Below are positions 1-8,160 of a stretch of DNA of 19,564 nucleotides, piece by piece. Source of the stretch: Ruminococcus flavefaciens (GTDB lineage Bacteria > Bacillota_A > Clostridia > Oscillospirales > Ruminococcaceae); NCBI GenBank assembly GCA_004556875.1, contig SFFP01000012.1, forward strand, positions 1 to 19,564, written 5' to 3'. The translations under genes and the position numbers were made by a program. Within the stretch, counting starts at the first letter, position 1; each line of letters opens with the position of its first letter. The notes beneath the pieces were generated by a model. That model had not been told where the DNA came from. It was given only the letters and a program-made list of their open reading frames with translations, and made no database searches.

Positions 1-418
1 TCTTCTCGTCCTTCTCCTCTTTCTTAGGAGCTTCGGATTTCTTTTCCTCTGCCTTTTCTTCCTTTTTAGGAGCAAACGGACTCTTCTTTTCGTCCTTTTC
101 CTCTTTCTTAGGAGCTTCGGACTTCTTTTCCTCTGCCTTTTCTTCCTTTTTAGGAGCAAACGGACTCTTCTTCTCGTCCTTTTCTTCTTTCTTAGGAGCT
201 TCGGACTTTCTTTCCTCTGCCTTTTCTTCCTTTTTAGGAGCAAACGGACTCTTCTTCTCGTCCTTCTCCTCTTTCTTAGGAGCTTCGGATTTCTTTTCCT
301 CTGCCTTTTCTTCCTTTTTAGGAGCAAACGGACTCTTCTTCTCGTCCTTTTCCTCTTTCTTAGGAGCTTCGGACTTCTTTTCCTCTGCCTTCTCTTCCTT
401 TTTAGGAGCAAACGGACT
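1..418 (-). repeat. 84-bp in-frame tandem repeat
   Basis: Four complete 84-bp copies (418-335, 334-251, 250-167, 166-83) and one nearly complete copy run into the left edge. Each encodes a 28-residue unit starting SPFAPKKEEKAEEKK and ending EEKDEKK. Copies differ by only a few bases, for example a K-to-R change in the third copy, which indicates recent expansion or homogenisation. The array continues outside the window. Confidence 0.93.
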
Positions 419-1264
419 CTTCTTCTCGTCCTTTTCTCCCTTCTTGAAAGCTTCATGCTTCTTATCATACATCTTATCAAGCTTTACAGGCTCAGGAGTT
501 GTATCCAAAGGCTTTTTGCTCTTTATGAATTCGCTCTTATCGGGCTCTTTGAACACTTGCTTTTCAGACGCAGGAATTGACTCCATTATCTCTTTTGCAA
601 GCTCATCTCCGTCATCAGTGCGTACAGCCTTGCTGTTCTTTTTGTCAGCAGGCTTGTTTTCAGCCTTCGGCAGAGGCTTTGTCTCAACAGACATCATTTC
701 CGCCTTTGCTGAGGACTTTGTTTCAGCAGACTTATTTTCACTCTTCGGCAATGGTTTTGCCTCAACAGACTTCATCTCTGCCTTTGGCTCAGGCTTCTTC
801 TCAGCAGGCTTGTTCTCTGCCTTTGGCTCAGGCTTCTTTTCGGCAGGCTTGCTCTCTGCCTTTGGCTCAGGCTTCTTTTCGGCAGGCTTGCTCTCTGCCT
901 TTGGCTCAGGCTTCTTCTCGGCAGGCTTGTTCTCAGCCTTTGGCTCAGGTTTCTTCTCAGCTGGCTTGCTTTCAGTTTTTGGCTCAGGCTTCTTCTCGGC
1001 AGGCTTGCTCTCTGCCTTTGGCTCAGGCTTCTTTTCAGCAGTCTTGCTTTCAGCTTTGAGGGACGGCTGAACTTCGGCTGCTTTTGCTTCATCTTCTGCA
1101 TTCTGACGAGCTTTTACTGCTCTGACTTTTACTTTGACAACTTTTCCTTTTTTCGGAGCTTTTTCACGCTCTTCACCTGCCTTGATACTATCTGAGCAGA
1201 AAGGACAAGTATCATATTTATCTGCATCGTAGCGATGATTATTCGGACATCTTGTCATTTTCAT
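1..1264 (-). CDS. Zinc-ribbon-headed Lys/Glu-rich repeat protein, C-terminus off window
   Basis: The frame is open from an ATG at 1264 to the left edge, about 421 codons, with no stop. The first 20 or so residues hold a CPNNHRYD...CPFC pattern (CxxxH then CxxC), which looks like a small zinc ribbon. Similar heads occur in Firmicutes proteins that end in FHA or other signalling domains, but the C-terminal domain is outside the window, so the function is open. After a basic stretch come seven copies of a 13-residue unit (AESKPAEKKPEPK type), degenerate copies, a short non-repetitive part (about 421-640), then 28-residue units rich in K and E up to the edge. There is no signal peptide or membrane segment, so it is probably cytoplasmic, with the repeats as an extended charged spacer. 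GGAG lies 10 nt before the ATG; a second in-frame ATG is at 1258. It has its own promoter at 1332-1360. Confidence 0.8.
   Translation of the reverse strand, partial: MKMTRCPNNHRYDADKYDTCPFCSDSIKAGEEREKAPKKGKVVKVKVRAVKARQNAEDEAKAAEVQPSLKAESKTAEKKPEPKAESKPAEKKPEPKTESKPAEKKPEPKAENKPAEKKPEPKAESKPAEKKPEPKAESKPAEKKPEPKAENKPAEKKPEPKAEMKSVEAKPLPKSENKSAETKSSAKAEMMSVETKPLPKAENKPADKKNSKAVRTDDGDELAKEIMESIPASEKQVFKEPDKSEFIKSKKPLDTTPEPVKLDKMYDKKHEAFKKGEKDEKKSPFAPKKEEKAEEKKSEAPKKEEKDEKKSPFAPKKEEKAEEKKSEAPKKEEKDEKKSPFAPKKEEKAEERKSEAPKKEEKDEKKSPFAPKKEEKAEEKKSEAPKKEEKDEKKSPFAPKKEEKAEEKKSEAPKKEEKDEK
782..1054 (-). repeat. 39-bp in-frame tandem repeat, seven copies
   Basis: Seven consecutive 39-bp copies encode the 13-residue unit A/T-E-S/N-K-P-A-E-K-K-P-E-P-K. 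Further degenerate copies follow (about 640-781), with changes such as MKSVEAKPLPK. All copies keep the reading frame of the surrounding protein. Confidence 0.93.
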
Positions 1265-1331
1265 TTTGCTATCACTCCATCGGAATTATTCTCTGGATAT
1301 ATATCTTAAAATAAAGATTAATTCAAATCTA

Positions 1332-1360
1332 ATTATATCATTTCAGCGCTCAAAAATCAA
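1332..1360 (-). promoter_or_regulatory. Sigma-A promoter of the zinc-ribbon repeat gene
   Basis: On the minus strand TTGATT (1360-1355) and TATAAT (1337-1332) are separated by exactly 17 nt. Transcription would start near 1325, giving a 5' UTR of about 60 nt before the ATG at 1264. So the gene need not depend on read-through from sbcC. Confidence 0.7.
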
Positions 1361-1485
1361 CAAAGACCCTTGCCGCATGGTAAAATTTGTGAAAAATAAC
1401 AGGATAAAGTGAATATATGGTCTCAAAACCATTGATTTTCCGCCTGTCATTCGGTCTGGGTTTAGACAAAATGCACAAAGTATCA

Positions 1486-4400
1486 TCACACTAACATTTC
1501 TGCACGGCTTCCGCCGTCTTTGTCTTTACGGACTACTATCTGCTTGTCGATACGCTGTTTAAGCGCCTGTACATGAGAAATAATTCCCACAAGCCTGTTG
1601 CCCTCGGACAGAATTGAAAGTGCACGCATAGCCTGTTCTATGGAATTATCGTCAAGAGAGCCAAATCCCTCGTCAACAAACATGGTATCAAGCTTTATGC
1701 CGCCTGCCGAACACTGTATCTCATCAGAAAGTCCAAGTGCCAGTGAAAGCGATGCTTTGAATGACTCTCCACCCGACAAAGTCTTGACGCTTCTCACCGA
1801 GCCGTTATAGTGGTCGATAACATCAAGGTCAAGTCCCACCTGCGCGCGCTTATCCTCGTATTCCCTGCGTCTTACAAGAGTGTACTGCCCCTCGGACATT
1901 ACTTTCAGGCGCTCATTCGCTCTTTCGATTATCCTGTCAAAATATGAGGTCTGTATGTAGGTCTCAAGCATGAACTTATTCTGCGCCGACAGCTTTCCGT
2001 TTGCTGTATCAGACAGATTTTTCACAAGCTGATAACGGCTTTCAAGTTCAGTAAGCTCAGCCGAACCGCTCTTTATATTCTCAATGGCAGTCCTGTTCAC
2101 TGTGAGCTGTATATGAAGCTTTCTCAGCTTTTCGGTGAGCTGTGTCCTCTCGTCTGTAAGCCGTGAACGCTTCGCCATTTCAGCCGCACCGTCAATATCA
2201 CCAAAGCTATCAAGCTGCGCTGTAAGCTGTTTTAGCTTTCCTGCCTCCGCCGAACACTGCTTCTCCACATCTCTCATAGCCTGCTCAGCTGACTCATACG
2301 CCTTTTTCAGCTCGTTTACGTGCTTACGAAGTGACTCTGCGTACTCCGAAGCCTTTTCTCGGCTCTCAAAATGAAGCCGCTCTCTAAGCTCCGCAAGACT
2401 GTTTGAAAGCTCGGAAAGCCTGCTCTCAGAAGCCGCCTTAGCCGCAGTTATCTCAGTCATTTTCTCAGTTTTTTCAGAGATATACTGCTCGCCCTTTGGA
2501 ATAAGATTTTCCACTTCTTTTTTGTGCTTTAGCTTCTTTTCCTCATTTTCAAGCTGTAAGCTGTTCTGTTCAAGCTGATCATCAAGAAGCTTTTTTTCGT
2601 CAGCTATGCTGCCGAGGATCTTTTCAAAGCTCTGCTCGCCCAATATCTCAGCTGCTTTTTTCTCAGTGTCGCTGCGCATCTGCTTAGCTGCTCCGTCTAT
2701 TCTGTCGCGTATTCCGCGAAGCTCCGCAAGCTTCTTATCCGCCGCAGCTATGGCTGTGAGTATGCCTGCCGCCTGCTTCTCCTTAGAAGCGATATCCTGT
2801 GTGAGCTTATCTCGCTCAGCTATAAGACTGCCCGCCTCTGCAAGCTTTTTATCAAGCTCATTTCGCTCGTCAGTACAGTTTCTCAGCTCAGCTTCACAGC
2901 GCTCTTCTGCTTTATCAGTGCCGCAGCCGAGAAGGTCATCAGTTCGGCTCACAAGCGCCCTTTCAAGCTCCTCTGCCTTTCCCTTTACCGCAGAAGCCGC
3001 TGTACTGCGCTCCTCTGCGTCTGCACGGGCGCTGTCTGCTCTTGTTTTCAGCTCTTCAAGCTCACTCTCAGAAGGAGCTTTTCCGTGACTTGCCGCAGGA
3101 CAAGGATGCTCACGCGAACCGCATACAGGACACGGCTTGCCGTTTTGAAGACCTGCCGCAAGAACTCCTGCCTGATCGTCAAGAAAGGCTCTGTAGCCGC
3201 GGTCGTACTCCCTTGCAAGCAGTTCTGCTGTATCTGCGGCTTCTTTATAGGCTGCCGCAGCTTTTATGTGCTCGTTCTTATATTTTTTCCACTCTTTTAT
3301 GCTATCCGAAAGCTTTTTCAGCTCGTCACGGCGTATGATGAGATTGTTCTCCTCACGGAGCAGTTTTTCCCGTTCTTCGCCGCAGTTTTCTATTTCAGCT
3401 CTTCGTTTTTTCTGCTTTATCAGCTCTTCACTGAGCTTTTCACTCTTTTCCAAAAGGCTGTCGTGCTCGGACTGTTCCTCTTTCAGCTCTGCCGCCGCAC
3501 TTTTCAGCTCTGCCGCGCTTTTTTCACATTCTCTCACCATTTTGGCAAGTCCTGCAAGCTCATATGCACGTTTTTCAAGCTTTTCGCGCTCTGAATTAAG
3601 AATAGCAGTCTTTTCACCTGCATCATCAAGCGACAAAAGCTCCGCCTTTAGCTGTGCAAGCTTTTTCTCTGCACCGTCCTTTGATGCCGCAAGCTTTGCA
3701 AGCTGTTCGATATTTTCGGCTATAGCCTTTTCCGTATCGGCAGACTGAGTCATAAGCTCCGATATTTTGCTGTATTCAGGCATTTCTGCTTCTATACGGG
3801 TAAACTCAGCCATAGCCTTTTCAAGCTCAGGCTTACGCGCCTCTTCTTTTTCAAGCTCCTCCGCAAGAAGCTTTCGGCGGTGCTGTATCTCACTGAGCGT
3901 CTGTGATGCCTTTTCGTGCTCTGCCGCAGTTTTAGCCTTTTCCTCAGCCTTTGAGATACGCCCGTTGACAGCCGCAAGCTTTTCGTCAAGCGCCTCGCTT
4001 TCATGGCTGAACACCTCTGCTCTCGCCTTGTCACGGGCAATGAGCTTTTCAACTACCTCTGTGATATACTCAACAGGCGGAATTTCCTCTTTCAGCTTTG
4101 CTACTTCGTCGGCATACTCGTCATCTTCTCCGCAGACTATGCCGCTTACATACTGCCCGATACTTCCCCGATGGCTGTCACAGGCACTTTTCAATGCACT
4201 GCTCTCCTGTTTCAGAGTCTCCTGCAAGGTCTGGTAATTCGCCGTTTTAAAGATATGCCGCAGTATCTCACGGCGCTGTCCTGTATCCTCGGTAATAAGC
4301 TTCATAAAGTCGCCCTGTGCTATCATGGCAATCTGCTTGAACTGCTTTTCCGTAAGACCTATTACCTCGTCAACTGCCGCGTCAACATCTCTTTTTCCCG

Positions 4401-4779
4401 AAACCGCCTTTCCGTCAGGATATACAAATATAGCATTTGCAGGCTCTTTTGCTTCGCCGTCACCGCGCTTTGCACGGCGTGTATACTCAGGATTTCGCTT
4501 TACACTGTATCTCTTGCCGTTATACTCAAATTCAAGCTTTACATATGTGGGAGTGTCAAGTGTGGCATACTTTGACCTGAGCATACTGTCATCATCTCGG
4601 TTAGCACCGCTTGCACTTCCGTAAAGAGCATATGTAACAGCATCAAAAATAGTGGTCTTGCCTGCTCCCGTATCGCCTGTGATAAGGTAAAGTCCCTTAT
4701 TGCCGAGAGTTTCAAGCTCAAGTACCGTCTTTCCCGAATACGGTCCAAATCCCGATATTTCAAGTCTTATGGGTCTCAT
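1486..4779 (-). CDS. sbcC: SbcC, ATPase subunit of the SbcCD DNA nuclease
   Basis: 1097 residues, full family length. SbcC is the SMC/Rad50-like ATPase that works with SbcD to process DNA ends, hairpins and protein-blocked ends during repair and replication. The N-terminus reads MRPIRLEISGFGPYSG, with the Walker A motif GDTGAGKTT at residues 35-43. Two long Ala/Glu/Lys-rich coiled-coil arms flank a zinc-hook CPVC at residues 550-553. The C-terminal head has the ABC signature LSGGE at 1001-1005 and Walker B with the DE pair at 1036-1037 (FVDEGFGSLD). All parts needed for function are present. The ATG at 4779 overlaps the sbcD stop as ATGA, so the two are translationally coupled. No convincing terminator follows the stop. 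Confidence 0.97.
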   Translation of the reverse strand: MRPIRLEISGFGPYSGKTVLELETLGNKGLYLITGDTGAGKTTIFDAVTYALYGSASGANRDDDSMLRSKYATLDTPTYVKLEFEYNGKRYSVKRNPEYTRRAKRGDGEAKEPANAIFVYPDGKAVSGKRDVDAAVDEVIGLTEKQFKQIAMIAQGDFMKLITEDTGQRREILRHIFKTANYQTLQETLKQESSALKSACDSHRGSIGQYVSGIVCGEDDEYADEVAKLKEEIPPVEYITEVVEKLIARDKARAEVFSHESEALDEKLAAVNGRISKAEEKAKTAAEHEKASQTLSEIQHRRKLLAEELEKEEARKPELEKAMAEFTRIEAEMPEYSKISELMTQSADTEKAIAENIEQLAKLAASKDGAEKKLAQLKAELLSLDDAGEKTAILNSEREKLEKRAYELAGLAKMVRECEKSAAELKSAAAELKEEQSEHDSLLEKSEKLSEELIKQKKRRAEIENCGEEREKLLREENNLIIRRDELKKLSDSIKEWKKYKNEHIKAAAAYKEAADTAELLAREYDRGYRAFLDDQAGVLAAGLQNGKPCPVCGSREHPCPAASHGKAPSESELEELKTRADSARADAEERSTAASAVKGKAEELERALVSRTDDLLGCGTDKAEERCEAELRNCTDERNELDKKLAEAGSLIAERDKLTQDIASKEKQAAGILTAIAAADKKLAELRGIRDRIDGAAKQMRSDTEKKAAEILGEQSFEKILGSIADEKKLLDDQLEQNSLQLENEEKKLKHKKEVENLIPKGEQYISEKTEKMTEITAAKAASESRLSELSNSLAELRERLHFESREKASEYAESLRKHVNELKKAYESAEQAMRDVEKQCSAEAGKLKQLTAQLDSFGDIDGAAEMAKRSRLTDERTQLTEKLRKLHIQLTVNRTAIENIKSGSAELTELESRYQLVKNLSDTANGKLSAQNKFMLETYIQTSYFDRIIERANERLKVMSEGQYTLVRRREYEDKRAQVGLDLDVIDHYNGSVRSVKTLSGGESFKASLSLALGLSDEIQCSAGGIKLDTMFVDEGFGSLDDNSIEQAMRALSILSEGNRLVGIISHVQALKQRIDKQIVVRKDKDGGSRAEMLV

Positions 4780-5912
4780 TCTTCACCCTCCCATATCTTC
4801 TCTATCAGCGACATGGCGAAATCACGCTGAGAGTCTGTCATTTCCCTGCCGTTGCTGAAACGGTAAAACTCCTCAAAAAGCTCTATGGGGAGCTTATCCT
4901 CGGTCTCTGCCGCAGTCATACTGCTGTGGGAGCTTCTTGTTCGGCTGTTGTCATATTCAAGACTCATGATATTGGGATAAACTGTCCTGAGCTTGCCCAT
5001 AGCTTCGGGGATATCATTCTCATCTGTGAGAACTATGTGCAGATAATCGTGTACATCACCCTCTGCACTTATCTCCCTTGATATGACCTTATCGAACTCT
5101 CCGCGGATAATACGCATCTCACGCCGCGACGCAAGAGGCACTGTCCGCACTTTGAGCATTCCCTTTTCGCCAAGCTCAACTACGGTAACAGACTTCTCCT
5201 GAGCAGCTTCGGAAAATGAATATTTCAGCGGAGTACCGCAGTAGCGTATGCGCTCACTGCCAACATTCTGAGGACTATGGATATGTCCGAGCGCCACATA
5301 GTCAAAGCCGTCAAACGCCGATGATTCGACATTGTCAAGTCCGCCTACAGAGACTTCCTCAGAGTCGCTTTTTACCGCACCTGTCACGAACTGATGAGCA
5401 ATAATGATATTCCTCTTGGAAAAATCTGCGTTCATGGCATCTACCGCCGCATTTACCACGTCTGTATAGCTTGATATCTCAATATCGGGGAAAAATCTGC
5501 GTACTGTTACAGGCTTTATGAAGGGCAGCATATACACGCATACCTCCCCATATCCGTCGTGAAGCACGGTTGGAGCGATACTGCCGTCATATACAGGTGA
5601 CATATGTATGCCGCTCTTTTCCATTATATGCGAGCCGAAAGCAATACGCTCAGCCGAGTCGTGATTGCCGCTTATCACAAAAATATGCTCTGTTCTCTCG
5701 GATACCTTTGTGAGAAATCCGTCAAACAGGTGAACAGCCTCTGCCGAGGGTACAGGCTTGTCGTAGATATCCCCTGCTATTATCACAAAATCAGGCTTTT
5801 CCTCCGATATAACGCTGTATATCTCTTTAAGTATGAAATCCTGATCCTCTATCATGGAAAACTCGTTCAGCCGCTTTCCGAGATGCAGATCGGACAGATG
5901 TATGAACTTCAT
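4776..5912 (-). CDS. sbcD: SbcD, metallophosphoesterase nuclease subunit
   Basis: 378 residues from the ATG at 5912. SbcD is the Mre11-like Mn-dependent nuclease partner of SbcC. The phosphoesterase motifs are in order: SDLHLG with D8 and H10, GDIYD at 47-51, GNHD at 82-85, an IIAHQF block, and ALGHIH further on. The C-terminal third is the cap region that contacts SbcC. The start is chosen because GGGAGG lies 6 nt before this ATG and the protein then begins MKFIHLSDLHLG, the usual family N-terminus. The frame stays open upstream to 5969, but that extension has no ribosome site and overlaps the promoter. Four-base overlap with sbcC. Confidence 0.97.
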   Translation of the reverse strand: MKFIHLSDLHLGKRLNEFSMIEDQDFILKEIYSVISEEKPDFVIIAGDIYDKPVPSAEAVHLFDGFLTKVSERTEHIFVISGNHDSAERIAFGSHIMEKSGIHMSPVYDGSIAPTVLHDGYGEVCVYMLPFIKPVTVRRFFPDIEISSYTDVVNAAVDAMNADFSKRNIIIAHQFVTGAVKSDSEEVSVGGLDNVESSAFDGFDYVALGHIHSPQNVGSERIRYCGTPLKYSFSEAAQEKSVTVVELGEKGMLKVRTVPLASRREMRIIRGEFDKVISREISAEGDVHDYLHIVLTDENDIPEAMGKLRTVYPNIMSLEYDNSRTRSSHSSMTAAETEDKLPIELFEEFYRFSNGREMTDSQRDFAMSLIEKIWEGEE

Positions 5913-5960
5913 TTCTGACCTCCCGATTATTTTTATCGCGCCGTGATGCCTTTTTATTTC

Positions 5961-5989
5961 ATTATACAAGCTTTAAAGCTGTGTGTCAA
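5961..5989 (-). promoter_or_regulatory. sbcDC promoter
   Basis: TTGACA (5989-5984) and TATAAT (5966-5961) on the minus strand, 17-nt spacer, a full consensus match. The transcript would start near 5954, about 40 nt before sbcD. The spacer contains the perfect 12-bp palindrome AGCTTTAAAGCT (5969-5980), a possible operator. Confidence 0.85.
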
Positions 5990-6001
5990 CGCAAACAGGA
6001 C

Positions 6002-6034
6002 AAAAAAGTCCCTGTCCGAGTGCTGCGGACAGGG
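6002..6034 (-). terminator. Intrinsic terminator after the sortase-anchored protein gene
   Basis: CCCTGTCC/GGACAGGG (6010-6017 with 6027-6034) forms a perfect 8-bp stem with a 9-nt loop. On the minus strand it is followed by a run of six T (6007-6002). It lies about 165 nt past the stop at 6199 and just before the sbcDC promoter, so it separates the two units. The stretch 6035-6198 between stop and stem holds only weak hairpins (for example GGGCA/TGCCC around 6064-6085) and no gene that I can support. Confidence 0.85.
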
Positions 6035-6198
6035 AAAACGGAGAAATGTATATACAAGACATGGGCAATTCACTTTGAATGCCCGTGCAGAAGCTTTCAG
6101 ATCAGCAAAACCCCAATTACATTCTGCCGATCCTTTCAGATACTTCATGTGCTTTATAAACACATATCTGATCTGCCCCCTGAAAGACAAAGCTGTTG

Positions 6199-7068
6199 TC
6201 AGCTGCGTCTGCTGTTTTTACTGCGCAGGAATATGGCTGCTGCGCCTGCACTGCAAAGTGCTGTGAACTCAAGCACAGGCGGTCTGTCACCTGTTTTCGG
6301 CGAATTTGATGCCGATGAAGTCACAGCGGCTGTTGTAGAAGCTGTGGTCTTTGAAGCTGCTGCCGCCGCAGTACCTGTTTTCTTTGCGGCAGAAGTGGTC
6401 TTCCGAGAAAAAGCATTATTTCCCTTAGCCTTTGTTCCTGCAATGTCTGTAACCGCTGTTTTCAGCGTTGATGTGGTCTTTGCTGTTACTTTTGATGTTG
6501 TTTTTGTGGTCACTTTTGTTGTTGAGGTGGTCGTCACTCTCTTAGTCGTGGAAGCTGTCGTAGTTGTAACAGGTCTTGTGGCAGTAGTCGTTGTTACAAC
6601 AGGGGCTTTATTTACCCACACTCCCGACGAAGAATTTACTGCTGTCTGAATCCTTACATCAGGGTCATCGTGTGTGCTGCCCTTTGCGTAGTGCACACAG
6701 GATATCCTGTAAAAATATCCGCCCTTTACCTTTAATCTGTAACCGTTGATATTGTGATATTTGGTATCAGTTCCCGTATTGTCACCGATAGTATATTCAT
6801 CGTACCAGTTTTCTCCGTCACTGCTGTACTGAACTGTGATATTCTTAAAGCCCATCTCTTTCATCTTTCCCGAGACCTGAGTTTTGGCGGTAAATTCAAT
6901 ATATCCGCTTTCGTCCGAGAAACATCTGAGCGAGCATTTTTCTATGAGTCCGACAGCATTCTCATACTGTTCATATACACTGTTGTCAACAGATGCGGCT
7001 TTCATCTGAGTTGGTGCATACATTAGTAATACGCCTAAGCAGGCAGCTGTGATGTATTTAAATCTCAT
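6199..7068 (-). CDS. Secreted protein with Thr-rich stalk and sortase-like C-terminus
   Basis: 289 residues. An N-terminal signal peptide (MRFKYITAACLGVLLMYAP...KA, cleaved near residue 25) is followed by a globular part of about 130 residues ending in GGYFYRISCVHYAKG. That pattern recalls small secreted Firmicutes proteins of the DUF6147 kind, but the match is by eye and uncertain. Residues from about 150 to 250 are a Thr/Ala/Lys-rich stalk. The C-terminus has SPKTGD, a short hydrophobic segment and a basic tail (RSKNSRRS), the layout of a sortase sorting signal with Ser in place of the usual first Leu. It is probably anchored to the cell wall. The ATG at 7068 has TGAGGG upstream and lies 10 nt after the anti-sigma stop, so the gene is in the same operon. 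Its ligand is unknown. Confidence 0.8.
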   Translation of the reverse strand: MRFKYITAACLGVLLMYAPTQMKAASVDNSVYEQYENAVGLIEKCSLRCFSDESGYIEFTAKTQVSGKMKEMGFKNITVQYSSDGENWYDEYTIGDNTGTDTKYHNINGYRLKVKGGYFYRISCVHYAKGSTHDDPDVRIQTAVNSSSGVWVNKAPVVTTTTATRPVTTTTASTTKRVTTTSTTKVTTKTTSKVTAKTTSTLKTAVTDIAGTKAKGNNAFSRKTTSAAKKTGTAAAAASKTTASTTAAVTSSASNSPKTGDRPPVLEFTALCSAGAAAIFLRSKNSRRS

Positions 7069-7078
7069 ACCGCTGCCC

Positions 7079-8122
7079 TCACTTCTTTATGTATTCCGAG
7101 GGATACGGAACGAAACTCTTTACCGCGTCTGTCCACAGTCCCGCATCATAGAGAGTACCGTGGATAGTGTATACTGTATTATCCTGTACAAAGACTATTG
7201 TTGTATATCTGTCCTCTTCAATGACAATGCCGCTGAAGTATTCACCTGTGAATACCTGATACTCATAATCGTCGCTCGGTATAAGCACCTCAGGCATTAC
7301 TTCTGAAGAAACATATTCCTCAATTATCACATCCATTGAACAAACGCCGTCGCTAAAGGTAAGGTACATATCCTTTGAGTCCTTCATCTGTTCAAAATGA
7401 GAGTCATCAAGAGTAAGGTCTGAGAAATATTCGGGCAGGCTCTCAGGATAGAATGGGTATATATCCTGCTCGCGGCACTTTGTGATCATACCTCTTGCGA
7501 CCTCCTGTGCACTCGGGTCGCAGCTGTCAATAACAGGGGCACCTGTTGCTGTCGGCGGTGTATCACCTCCGGGTATCTGAGCTTGTGTGGTCGTGATGAC
7601 TGCGCCCGGAACTGTGGTAAGTCCATAGGTACCGCTTGCCATGACAGCAGTTGTTGTAACTGTGGTCGTACCCATTGGAACAGTCGTACCTGTTTCCGGC
7701 GGAGACAGCGGAAGCTGTGTGGTTGTCGGCTCAATATCTCTCAGGTCGTTAAGGTCAACGCTGAAGCCTGATCTTGCTATCTTCATCACTGTTTCGATGA
7801 GTCCTGCACCGAATGTATTGACGGTGTAGAGGTTTGCTGCGATACAGATCGCGATGCAGGCTGTGAGGGCGGCTGCCCATTTGCGCAGGTGTATGATCCT
7901 GCCGCGCTTCTTTCTTGCGCTTGCTTCTGCGAGGACTGTTTCCGCAGAAACAGGCTTTGGTATATCTTCGTCATTAATGCTGACAATAGCGTTGGTGATT
8001 TCCTCAACGGCATCAAGATCACGCTCCTCTAACGGCTTTGCAAGCTCCTCATCAAGAAGCCTTTGCAGGTCTTCAAGCATCTGATTGTCCGAAAGCTTAT
8101 CGGAGATCAGTTTATCTTTCAA
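7079..8122 (-). CDS. Membrane anti-sigma-factor-like protein with extracellular sensor domain
   Basis: 347 residues from the TTG at 8122. The N-terminal cytoplasmic part (about 80 residues, acidic) would bind the sigma factor. One membrane segment (WAAALTACIAICIAANLY, near residue 90) follows a basic KKRGRIIHLRK stretch. Next come a Pro/Thr-rich stalk with PTTTQLP and TTTVTTTAV, then a C-terminal domain of about 140 residues outside the cell. The end (DNTVYTIHGTLYDAG...AVKSF) resembles DUF4367-type domains common in such proteins. The start is chosen because AAGGAG lies 8 nt before TTG; a GTG at 8131 directly abuts the ribosome site. It lies 38 nt downstream of the split sigma gene and would be its membrane-bound inhibitor. 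Family assignment rests on layout and position. Confidence 0.75.
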   Translation of the reverse strand: MKDKLISDKLSDNQMLEDLQRLLDEELAKPLEERDLDAVEEITNAIVSINDEDIPKPVSAETVLAEASARKKRGRIIHLRKWAAALTACIAICIAANLYTVNTFGAGLIETVMKIARSGFSVDLNDLRDIEPTTTQLPLSPPETGTTVPMGTTTVTTTAVMASGTYGLTTVPGAVITTTQAQIPGGDTPPTATGAPVIDSCDPSAQEVARGMITKCREQDIYPFYPESLPEYFSDLTLDDSHFEQMKDSKDMYLTFSDGVCSMDVIIEEYVSSEVMPEVLIPSDDYEYQVFTGEYFSGIVIEEDRYTTIVFVQDNTVYTIHGTLYDAGLWTDAVKSFVPYPSEYIKK

Positions 8123-8160
8123 TAGTATCACTCCTTGTTATGATAACGTCTATAGACAGT

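Noticed and set aside
1..1054. CRISPR array
   Set aside because: The repeats are contiguous, in frame and have no unique spacers; they encode protein repeats.
444..1070. Long plus-strand open frames rich in Ser/Phe or Gln/Ala (444-1070 and 577-1059)
   Set aside because: They are antisense shadows of the Lys/Glu repeat gene. Repeats of 39 bp are a multiple of three and keep several frames open; neither frame has a ribosome site.
1412..1427. Hairpin ATGGT/ACCAT as a terminator for sbcC
   Set aside because: The stem is only 5 bp and no T run follows; too weak to call.
2606..4575. Several plus-strand open frames opposite sbcC
   Set aside because: They are Ser/Leu/Phe-rich shadows of the coiled-coil coding region, with no ribosome sites or known motifs.
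5954..6190. Minus-strand 78-residue frame in the gap before sbcD
   Set aside because: It runs through the terminator hairpin and the sbcDC promoter, and has no ribosome site or recognisable motif.
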